Shown here: positions 1-14,340 of the stretch, piece by piece
Layout of the letters: each line of letters opens with the position of its first letter
Position numbering within the stretch: position 1 is the stretch's first letter
Origin: Escarpia spicata
Lineage: Eukaryota; Annelida; Polychaeta; Sabellida; Siboglinidae
Assembly (NCBI GenBank): GCA_963995525.1
Contig: OZ023206.1
Span: forward strand, 8,858,766 to 8,922,765
DNA length: 64,000 nucleotides
Direction: 5' to 3'
The notes under the pieces: model-generated
Told to the model about the DNA's origin: nothing
The model's input: only the letters and a program-made list of their open reading frames with translations
The model's database searches: none
Program-made: the position numbers and the translations under genes

Positions 1-181
1 GAAAAATATTTCAACAAGATGAAAATTAGCACACACAAATTAAAGACCTTTTAGACAAATGTACGTACATTTTTGTTAATCTGAATGCGGATGTTATTCA
101 AACTATTTACACATTGCACGTTTGGACATTCCTGTGGACGGTGCTTATTTGTATCATCGCCAAATTCTTAGTTTTTCAACC

Positions 182-610
182 GTCGCCGTCGTCATCGCCG
201 TTGTCGTTGTAGTCGTCGTTTCGTCGCCCTCCTCCTCCTCGTCGTCGTCGCCCGTCTTCGTCGTCGTCGTCGTCTTCGACGTCGTCGTCGTTGTCGCTGT
301 TGAAGTTGTCGTCGTCTTCGCTGTCTTCGTCTTCGACGTTTTCGTCGACGCCGTCGCCGTCGCCGTCGTCGTCTTCGTCGTCTTCGTCGCTGTCGTAATC
401 GTTGTCGTCGTTGTCGTCGTTATCGTCGTTGTCGTCGTTGTCGTCTTCGTCGCTGTCGTAATCGTTGTCGTCGTCGTCGTTGTCTTCGTCGTAGACGTTG
501 TCGCCGTCGTCGTCGTCTTCGTCGCTGTCGTAATCGTTGTCGTCGTCGTCGTCGACGACGTCATTGTCGTCGTTGTCGTCGTCGTAGTCGTTGTCGCCGG
601 CGTCGTCGTC
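182..610. repeat. GTC/GTT-rich trinucleotide tract, possible Thr-rich coding
   Basis: Imperfect GTC, GTT and GTA triplets run for about 430 bases. Both strands stay open: the plus strand reads almost only Val, the minus strand almost only Thr with short Lys, Ala and Asp/Glu-rich interruptions. The minus frame could be a mucin-like Thr stalk, as in the other minus-strand genes here, and an acceptor-like AG lies near 630. However, the neighbouring genes use a TTTP repeat, no cysteine-rich exon is seen nearby, and triplet repeats keep frames open by themselves. Treated as a repeat; coding is possible but unproven. Confidence 0.6.
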
Positions 611-709
611 GCCGCAGCCGCTGCTGTGATCTCACGTAGTAGCAGCCGAGTAAAAAAACAATTTGACGAGGAGGACTTAGACAGAGACTGCGACGTCAAC
701 AGGACGTAG

Positions 710-1190
710 GTTGGAAGGGCCGGAACTTGCCTTTCCTGGTATTGTCTCACATCGTATCCGGCTTCATTAGGTCCGCGGGCAAAATGTTTTATTGTGTTCA
801 ATGTTGCTTACGGTTAATCGCAGGAAGAAGGTTACAATGCAATCAGACTATCTGCTGACAATTCGCTAGCCCCAGCGGACTTGCTCGGATTGACCACGCG
901 TTCATGTCAAAGTCTAGCAAGAAGATATGCAATAGAGCGAACGTGGCTTCCACAACACGAGTTTTTTCTTAGGGTAGATAGTTGAGCTCTCTTTACACAG
1001 GCGCTAGTGGAAGTGCAAGTATCCGTGTCGAGACAATTTATGTTGTGTTGTGCTGATCTTTCCTTTATTTGTCACATTTGTCGGTTTTGACTGAAACTAG
1101 TATGTATCACCACAGGCGTCGCAATCGGGGGGATTGAGGGGCTAGTCCTTAATAATTTAGGTGGGGGCTGGAGATAGGATTAACTCTCAA
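710..1190. other. Unassigned sequence
   Basis: No open frame with splice-site support, repeat or recognisable element seen. Confidence 0.4.
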
Positions 1191-1475
1191 TATTCAGGGA
1201 AAAGCGTTGATTGTGGGGGCAAGTTGAGGTTTTTGTGAGTCTGGAGGGTTTCGTGATTGTGAGTTTCAAGACGAAGGTTATTGGAGAGCCTGAAGTTTGA
1301 GTTTTGGGGAGCTTCAAGGCGGGTGCAACTGGAGGTTTTTGGGGAGCCTCAATGTGTTTTGGCGATCGTCAAGGGGGTGTAATTGGAGGTATTTGGAGAA
1401 CTTCTAACTCGAGTGTGTTGGTCAGTCTTAAGGGTGGGGTGCAACTGGAAGTTTCTGGCGAGCCTCAGTCTCCCA
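1191..1475 (+). repeat. Degenerate G-rich tandem repeat, about 65-70 bp period
   Basis: Phrases such as GGTGCAACTGGAGGTTT and GGGGAGCCTCAA recur with variation at roughly 65-70 base spacing. The plus strand is G-rich. The copies are too diverged to define a clean unit by eye. The open frame at 1304-1525 runs through it and is not considered coding. Confidence 0.45.
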
Positions 1476-1529
1476 ATATTCACCACGCTCCGACGCTATG
1501 GATTATAAATAAAACAATAATATAATCTA

Positions 1530-2230
1530 AAATAAACGCATGCTGCACCATTTTCAGTCACGCGCATATTTTGCTCAATTCACACCCACCTTGTAATCAT
1601 GGTGTATACAATTTGAAACTTGTATCAAACAAACTACCAGCTCCTCGTTTTTTAATGTAACGTTTTGGGTACGATAATGTAATGTACTCAAGACATACTG
1701 TCTGGCAAATATATTTTAATAATCCCGAGGCAGTGCTCGCAATATGAAAGTTACACCCACGATAACGTATGTAGAAAACATTCAAATGATGACCTAAACA
1801 GCGCTCTTGCGGGGAACCAGCGGCGAACCGCTGGTACCTGGACTTGTTATTTGATTATTTGACGCCACTGGTTTCCGTAGTTTTCCCCAAACAAGACCGC
1901 TAGTGAAACAACAACAGAAACGGTCGCTTTAAATCGTTGCCAACATGCAAAAGACCCGGAATAGCTGGATACCACTTTATTTTCTGTTAAGGCCCTCGTT
2001 TTTATACTTGAATGTTGACGTTGCAGTAACTCGCATGCCATCTACCGCTTTGTCTCTTTAGCGACAGTCCATTAAACCGCCGGGGTTCAGGCATTTAGTC
2101 TGCTCGAGACGCCCAAAATGGCCGCCTTCTTGCTATGGCTTCGTTCTTTGTATTTCACATTTGATATGTTATCCTGTGAAGTAATGTTCCGTGTTTGTCG
2201 AGAATTACTTTATGTGTTTCCCAATTCAAA
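1530..2230. other. Unassigned sequence
   Basis: Two short minus-strand frames (1597-1785, 1847-2041) have no splice support or recognisable domain. Nothing else seen. Confidence 0.4.
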
Positions 2231-2251
2231 GAGACGCATATAACATATATG

Positions 2252-2335
2252 TGCATTTTATATAAGTCAGCCATTCAAATGGAAATGGAGACAGTTGAAA
2301 CGCGTTGTTTATTACGTAATATCCCCAATAGTACA
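2252..2335 (+). repeat. Direct repeat, copy 1 (about 84 bp)
   Basis: This stretch, from TGCATTTTATATAAGTCAGC to the end CCCAATAGTAC, recurs at 2942-3025 with one or two differences. The two copies flank the LTR-like segment 2394-2938. A shorter unit, GAGACGCATATAACATATAT, also occurs twice (about 2233 and 2340). Confidence 0.8.
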
Positions 2336-2393
2336 AAGAGACGCATATAACATATATGAATGTATGTAAACAACGGGGACATACTGCGTTTTA

Positions 2394-2938
2394 TGTGGAA
2401 GTAACAACACATGCAGCGTAGCTATTGGCTCATAACATGTTTGGTTACGAGGCTATGCGACTCGCGCATGCGCGTTAGACACCAGTATTTAAGCAATAGC
2501 AGCAGCGGGATCGACCTCATTCATTCAAAATTATTGGGGAGTATTTACAGCGTTTATTCAGCTTATTTGGATTTCGATTTATGTAGTTAGAATGTAGTTG
2601 TGCTGTATGCTAGATGAGTGTGTTCGTGTAATATTATTGATCAAGTTTAGAATTCCCACCCTCCCTCCCTCCCCTTTAACAGTGGGTGACTTTTTGCAGG
2701 GCGGAGTGACCCCCACACATGTAGTGAATAGTGTATATATTGGTGGAGTGACCCACACACATATGATGAATTGTACGTAGTAGACAGTAGTGCTTAGCAG
2801 TCAGGGGCCGGCATGCTTGCTGTCGTTGTCACAATGGATGTGTATGTAACAATTTATAACAATATACAGTCAATAAAATTGCATGTCATTAATTTGGCCT
2901 AATTCAATCAATACCTGACTTGCGTTGTTCCTTCTGCA
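2394..2938 (+). mobile_element. Candidate solo LTR
   Basis: The segment begins TGTGGAAGTAACAAC and ends GTTGTTCCTTCTGCA, so the ends are imperfect inverted repeats starting TG and ending CA. Inside, in LTR order, are a CCAAT-type box, a GC palindrome, a TATA-like TATTTAAG, and AATAAA at 2872-2877. The length of 545 bases suits an LTR. Against it, I find no clear target-site duplication (TTTTA on the left, TAAAT on the right) and no internal gag or pol. A cellular promoter plus short transcript is an alternative. Confidence 0.42.
2422..2500 (+). promoter_or_regulatory. Promoter-like cluster: CCAAT box, NRF-1-type palindrome, TATA-like box
   Basis: ATTGG, an inverted CCAAT, is at 2424-2428. 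The perfect palindrome CGCGCATGCGCG at 2463-2474 contains the GCGCATGCGC core bound by NRF-1 in animals. TATTTAAG follows at 2486-2493 and a CTCATTCATTC initiator-like run is about 25 bases further on. Order and spacing fit a plus-strand RNA polymerase II promoter. No downstream gene is recognised; it most likely drives the LTR-like unit. Confidence 0.4.
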
Positions 2939-2941
2939 TAA

Positions 2942-3025
2942 ATGTGCATTTTATACAAGTCAGCCATTCAAATGGAAATGGAGACAGTTGAAACGCGTTG
3001 TTTATTACGTAATATCCCCAATAGT
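2942..3025 (+). repeat. Direct repeat, copy 2 (about 84 bp)
   Basis: Second copy of the stretch at 2252-2335. It starts just after the right end of the LTR-like segment. Confidence 0.8.
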
Positions 3026-3029
3026 ACTA

Positions 3030-4068
<1,039 letters not shown>

Positions 4069-4069
4069 A

Positions 4070-4425
4070 GACAGTTGCCTACGCCGTACTTACCTAAATG
4101 GTAAGCTGTTCACAGTGTAGCATATATTACATATTGGCGTGTCAGATGACACGTCGCATCGAAGACCATCACATACTTTCGTTATGACTGTTTACATATA
4201 TGGCCGTCCGAATAATTGAACATAGCACTACATATTGAAGTAAGACCCCTGCCTACTCACAGTTTACTTGGGTCTACATCAGTATGCGAGAGTATTGGCG
4301 ATGATGTTGGCTCGTCTAACTTTTGCAATGTTTGTTAATATTTTCTTACATACTGCGCCACTACATTTTAGCATGGACAACCACGCGGTGACTAAGCTTT
4401 CCTTCCCAGTATCCCTCGTCCGTAA

Positions 4426-4477
<52 letters not shown>

Positions 4478-4884
4478 ACTAGAAACAAATTTAAATAGTG
4501 GTGATGTACGCGAACACACATATTCTTAATGTTCATAGTTTTTGGATTGGTGCTTTAAATGGGGGTATCCGTTCGATTTTATTGTAAAATCACATAGTGA
4601 GTAACTTATCCATCTCAGTGGTAACTGGACCTGAGAGTAGTATGGTTAGAAACATACTACTCTAAGGAGTAGTATGTTTCTAACCATACTACTCTAAGGA
4701 GTAGTATGTTTCTAACCATACTACTCTCAGGTCCAGTTACCACTGAGATGGATAAGTTACTCACTATGTGATTTTACAATAAAATCGAACGGATACCCCC
4801 ATTTAAAGCACCAATCCAAAAACTATGAACATTAAGAATATGTGTGTTCGCGTACATCACCACTATTTAAATTTGTTTCTAGTG

Positions 4885-4915
<31 letters not shown>

Positions 4916-5273
4916 GGTTACGGACGAGGGATACTGGGAAGGAAAGCTTAGTCACCGCGTGGTTGTCCATGCTAAAATGTAGTGGCGCAGTATGTAAGAA
5001 AATATTAACAAACATTGCAAAAGTTAGACGAGCCAACATCATCGCCAATACTCTCGCATACTGATGTAGACCCAAGTAAACTGTGAGTAGGCAGGGGTCT
5101 TACTTCAATATGTAGTGCTATGTTCAATTATTCGGACGGCCATATATGTAAACAGTCATAACGAAAGTATGTGATGGTCTTCGATGCGACGTGTCATCTG
5201 ACACGCCAATATGTAATATATGCTACACTGTGAACAGCTTACCATTTAGGTAAGTACGGCGTAGGCAACTGTC
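4070..5273. mobile_element. 1.2-kb foldback (palindromic) element
   Basis: Left arm 4070 to about 4662 and right arm about 4699 to 5273 are near-perfect reverse complements. The outer ends are GACAGTTGCCTACGCCGTAC and its complement. The main difference is the length of an internal AT run, about 18 bases longer on the left. The centre (4634-4728) holds smaller hairpins built from GAGTAGTATG and its complement. Mirror open frames on opposite strands (4268-4498 and 4863-5075) are a by-product. There is no transposase, so a foldback or MITE-like non-autonomous element, or a local inverted duplication, fits. No target duplication is visible because the left flank is microsatellite. Confidence 0.85.
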
Positions 5274-6300
5274 ACAACGACCAATCGTAATTATGGAACA
5301 GCACTCCTTATTTGTTCACATACATCCGTCAGTAAGAGCTTCATGATCGGCTAAGTACATTTATTTAGCGCTACGATGATTGTCTTAGTAAATTATGCGT
5401 GTCTTAAGTAAGCAAACATAGAAGTTTACGTAAATCCGCAAGGCTAAATAAATGCGTAAATTGACGCAGGCTTCGTGAAACCGACCCCAATAACGTAAAC
5501 GGCGTAAGCAGAAAAGCCCCATCACTCAGCTAGACGTATTATTATTGCGTGTGTTAACCTATATACAATCAGCTCATTCTCTCATGCAACGTAATTATAA
5601 CGCTGAATATCATTCAGTGCGTCTGTATTGATTTTCCACTGGAGACAACATCTCACAATTACACTTTTAGCGAAAAGGGCACGATTATTGACACATGACA
5701 TAACATAACGTGTATTGCTTCTTTAAAGAAGAAGAATTCTTTTACAACAGGCTCTCATTAAGTGCATGAGAAAGTAATATTGCGATATGAACCAATCAAG
5801 ATGAATTGTGTAAATATACAAACACACATATCAATGCAGGTAAGCATAAGCATTTGAGAGAGATGATGTTGGTGAACAAGTGATAGGCGGATGAATGAAA
5901 TATGAGCCATAAGGGTGTGAGCGGCAAATGGACGAGTGATGGAACATTGAAGTGCTACAACAGGCAGGACATATTGAGGCTGTGTATTTTGGCTGGTATC
6001 ACAAGTGTCTGAGGAATCACACTGACTGTTTTAATGAAAAATGGCATTATGTAAGAATTTCCTTTTGTATATCTCTGGTCTGGCATACACCGAGCTGATG
6101 CGCTTCCATGAGATTCGTTGGATAAGATTCATCACCCAAGGTGACGATTGACGTTCTGCGGATAGTATTGCTAAATACGCATGTAGGGTTCCATTGTGGT
6201 CCGATGTGCGAGAAATTAAGGCATTTAACACAAACACGCAAATCAGAAGTAGTTGTCTAGACACCTCGAGGTGGCGCCAAAACACCCCCATGTTAAATTT
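5274..6300. other. Unassigned sequence
   Basis: AT-rich; only short frames without splice support (for example 6031-6291 minus). Nothing recognised. Confidence 0.4.
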
Positions 6301-6305
6301 AATAT

Positions 6306-6400
6306 ACAGTCGAGTCTCGTTTTACGGTTGACTCGGTAATATATCTCGCAATTTAGGTCACCATAGGACAGTCGAAATTATGTTCGTAACAGGAAATAAT
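6306..6400 (+). repeat. Dispersed repeat resembling a DNA-transposon end (diverged copy)
   Basis: The text CAGTCGAGTCTCGTTTTACG followed by GGTAATAT and GGTCACC resembles 37666-37740 and 61985-62060, where CAGTCGAACCCCGCTTTAC starts the same pattern. Such CAGT-starting ends occur in pogo/Tigger-type elements, but no transposase or matching second end is identified. Confidence 0.35.
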
Positions 6401-6599
6401 AGGACATTAGTTTCGCTAATACCGTATCTTTATTATTCAGGTCACTTTTTTTCTGTGACCTTGATAGTGATGTTCCACAGTACAAACGAGGAGCGTTACC
6501 CCCTCAGCCGAAATCCGATCAAGTGTCCTGTTTGGTTGTATCCCTTAGCCTCGATTATCCAGGCGCCGTGAGGTGGCAGCACTCCTCTCACTACGGCCT

Positions 6600-7045
6600 G
6601 GAGCATTGATAGTTTTGCAATGTAGTCCTATACGGCGGCTTTACAGCAAATCTGGGTAGAGATCATGATTGGCTCGGATGCCAACTATGAAACAAAATTA
6701 AATGCGAATAAATCTTATTAGGTAATACTATGCTTTCTAAATCATTCAATATTTAACTTATATTGAAACAAGTCACACAATAAAATAAACCAAAATGAAA
6801 ACGTGTCATTATTAGTTTGTCTACCATATCAAACGTTTAGTTACTGTGTGGTGCATCGCACAGTCAACAAATTTTCATGTTTAACTTTTTATTTTGTTAA
6901 CAGCTATTTAGTAACTTAATTTCGTTATCGAAAACATACATAAAATATAAACAATCATAATTATTATACACTTAGATATGTGAATTAATCCAAAACAGTG
7001 ATGCAATCTCATAGCAGTGAACAGTCAAAATACGTCATTGAAAAC
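6600..7045. other. Unassigned AT-rich sequence
   Basis: No gene, repeat or element recognised. Confidence 0.4.
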
Positions 7046-7049
7046 TTGA

Positions 7050-7282
7050 CTCTCTTCCTGGCGAAGTCACGCAGCCGGGCGAGAGTTGGTTAAGCGACAC
7101 TACATATCCCTCAGGATAATTATGTTTATGGAACATGCGTCAATTATTATATCACAGAATCGATCCATTTGTGACGTTGCCTCCAAACTAATATACTACA
7201 TAAAGCTGGGGTAGAACAACTGGAGATGTAATCTCACTTAACCGACTTTCATCCGGCTGCGTGACTTCGCCGAGAAAGATAG
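7050..7282. mobile_element. Short inverted repeat / MITE-like hairpin
   Basis: The arms at 7050-7099 and 7231-7282 are imperfect reverse complements sharing the core GGCGAAGTCACGCAGCCGG and a GGTTAAG end. About 130 unpaired bases separate them. The size is typical of a small palindromic non-autonomous DNA element, but no target duplication or second copy is seen here. Confidence 0.55.
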
Positions 7283-7289
7283 TCTGTAT

Positions 7290-9760
7290 GATTGTTACCG
7301 TCAGATTGCAGCACTTCATTCTGACAACGGAACAAGGCGTCTGTATATTGTATAACTAAACTATATTTAATGTGATGTTAGACTCTATAAGTGCTTTCTG
7401 AAATGATATTAAGTTTCTAGTAGTTTTAAGGAAATTAAAAACCACCCAAAAATAAGCGTTCGCAAAAAATTGTATATATGCGGATATTAATTAAGCATTC
7501 TGCGATCAAAACGTTATAGTTTACAATTTAGTTGTTTTGTGTTACTGCAACGTGTGTCAACTTTACATTCGGTGTTATGAGTTGGTTCGAATGTTTTGAA
7601 CAAAAATAAACTGAAAAAAAACTCCTATTGTATTACTTCATTGGCTACCTGATTCTGGACCAATCACAGTGAGACTAGCACAACAGGCTCTGTAAAAAAT
7701 ACAAACAATGTCGCTTTACTGCGATGTCTGAGGCTACAGCAGATATCTCGGAGCACACACGCGGCGAGTTCGGAACTAACGAAACATTAGCTGTGCATGG
7801 AGCCAATAGATGGCGCCACCGTACGGGACTGCGTCGCCGAAACTTCGGCGACTAGAATGCTTGAGCGATAGTAACGATTTCTTCCGAGAACCGTCATTTT
7901 GTTCAACTCCGTGGCACAGAATGCTTAATTGTATAAATAGGTTCATAATAAATAAAACAGCACAAGTTCAATAAACAACCCAGTAAATAACATGCACTAT
8001 TTTAAGTTTGTTTTCTACAAGCAAAGCATGATAGGGTATGTTATATGTGCAGTGGACGATCGGTCAGTTAGCAATAAAACGTATATAATTGTGTATAAAA
8101 TGTCACTGACTAGTGATCAACAATTCTTTACTAGTACTACGCGATCATATAATAACAGTACGTGAGCGTGCGTGTGTTTTTTGTAAATGTGTAGCACAAT
8201 TATACCACAATTCTGCAATGACGAAAAATGATGTTTTTTCCAAAACTACCCTGTTTGTTACGATTTCAAACAATTACAGTTTCAGCCAGATCGAGTTGAT
8301 TACATGAATGAATGTTTCTGAAACATCATGTCAAATGTACCCATATACAGACGCTTTGTTTGTTCTGTGGATATATGCAAAGTTATGCCTAACCTACAGG
8401 GAAGACTCAACTGTCTACTGTCGTTCCAACCCCTATACGTACACGTCGCCAATGTAAACGGGGAGAGAGAACCCGGTTATAGCCAGTATCATTGGCAAGT
8501 TACAATACACAACGGAAGAGACAAATGCCTTTGAGAGAGGTATTTTGATTTGATAAGAAATGGTAGGTCTACTGAACTTCGGATGTTGACGTCAGAGCAA
8601 TATATTGTAACTAGCTCGGTGTTGCTCTTTAAAATCAATTTTAATCTTTAAAAGTTACGTTATGTATTGTAACCTGTCAACACCAGGACACGCCACCCGG
8701 ACATTTCCGCCTGTGTGTCACGAAAGATTGTCCTCGTTGATTCGGCGGCGGTTTTTTTATTTTTTTAAATTGTTAACTTTAATAACGGATTCCCTTTAAT
8801 TAAGGACTTCCATGCAGCGCCCCCTCCCCGTTGTTAACTACAAAAAGGAAGTTATAGGTTCAAGTGTTTCTGCTTAATTCTAACGTAACAAAATTGATTT
8901 CGCATCATCTTGCACAATTTGACTTGGTGGGTGTCTAAAAGTAGCATCTTGTTATATATTTGGGGTTTCACTTAGCCCCGTGGGTTCGCTTTGCCCCACA
9001 CTACTCTATAGCTGCGTCGCAAGTACAACACAAGAATATAAAAATTAATGTATTTATTTACACAAACAAAATAACCATTATGCCTAAGATCGGTACATTC
9101 GGTATTAGTCGTGACAAAAATGTGTTCCACAAGGTCTGTTGTGATGATTTATTGCTCTGCGAGTTTAAGTTGCAGTCCACATTTAAGAGAATGTTAGCAA
9201 TGGTCTCACTTGTCAACAGTAGAACGCGTCATCGTTACACGTTCACCTTCACGACTTCTACCAACTTTCCGTCGCCATTTTATTACCAAACTCGATGAAA
9301 TACAATCAGATTTATTTGCCGAGTTCCCGAATTTCACTTCCAGCTCATGGTCGAAATTTGCCATAACTAACTGCATGCTTCTGGTACTGGATGATTAAGT
9401 GACCGAACGATTTTATATAGCATTTTATATAAAACATAATATACATTAATAACATACTAACAACAACATTGTTCGCAAATTGTTCGTTCTTTACCAAATG
9501 TGGAAGAGTTCAAACTTCTGAATGGAGATTTATCGGCTGTGTCAAATTATCGGACACTCCGTACGAATGACGAAAAGTTGACACGTATGTAATTGTATAC
9601 GATCCATCATGGTTGATATAATATGCTAATATAATATACTTATTATATCACGAGACGAATCGCTAGCAATTGTTTGTAACATTATGAAAAATGACAATTA
9701 AAATAGCTATTGTTTCGCTACCATCATCGACATATAGTCAGAATATTGCCGTATTCCGAC
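7290..9760. other. Unassigned sequence
   Basis: Frames such as 8113-8307, 8328-8534 and 8960-9298 lack domains and splice context. A small perfect hairpin (GTCGCCGAA / TTCGGCGAC) lies near 7830-7850, and TATAAATA occurs near 7933. No gene is recognised. Confidence 0.4.
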
Positions 9761-9769
9761 TTTGTATAT

Positions 9770-9987
9770 GATGGGACATCCTGTTAGTCGTAGCCCGGAC
9801 ATGACGAAGGATCGTGTCACTTGGAGCACATGCATGACGGGGCATCGTGTCACTCGGAGGCCGTACATGACGGAGCATCGTGTCACTTGGAGCATATACA
9901 TGACAGGGCATCGTGTCACTTGGAACACATACATGACGGGGCATCGTTTCACTTGGAACACATACATGACGTGGCGTCTTGTCACTC

Positions 9988-10015
<28 letters not shown>
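9770..10015 (-). repeat. 33-bp minisatellite at the 3' end of gene 1
   Basis: About seven to eight copies of a 33-base unit; on the minus strand it contains GATGCCCCGTCATGTATG and CCAAGTGA. The first unit supplies the last codons and the TGA stop (9988-9990) of gene 1. Because 33 is a multiple of three, later units repeat a TGA in the same frame. The unit also stays open in the other two minus frames, which explains the 11-residue repeats in the long frames there. Confidence 0.9.
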
Positions 10016-13918
<3,903 letters not shown>

Positions 13919-14163
13919 CTAGAAATGACGACAATTAAAAGGTTGTAACAACATTTAGCAATATTTCCAGCCAGAGAAATAACTCTCGGTGGTACGTAGA
14001 CTAGAAAGCCTTTGGCTTATCGAGAGTCCATGTTTCATATCAGTTTTGTTTTAAAACATAATCACGCTGCTAGCACCCACACAATCAGCAGATAGTACGT
14101 AACATTCATGTATATTCTTTTGTGAGAAAATATCCACGTACACGCACGCACTCACGCACGGAC

Positions 14164-14167
14164 ACAC

Positions 14168-14223
<56 letters not shown>

Positions 14224-14275
14224 ACACACACTCACACACACACACACCACACACACACCACATCACACTCACACA

Positions 14276-14326
<51 letters not shown>

Positions 14327-14340
14327 ATGCACACACACGT
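14164..14340. repeat. Interrupted (AC)n microsatellite
   Basis: AC run with TC and CC interruptions. Its left edge matches 48030-48080 and its right edge matches 53040-53060; it marks the place where about 4.5 kb present in the duplicate is absent. Confidence 0.95.

Noticed and set aside
8960..9298. 112-residue plus-strand frame
   Set aside because: No domain, no splice context and ordinary AT-rich composition.
5000..9700. tRNA or rRNA genes
   Set aside because: I looked for cloverleaf-like blocks and conserved rRNA text by eye and found none that convinced; a covariance search would be needed to exclude them.
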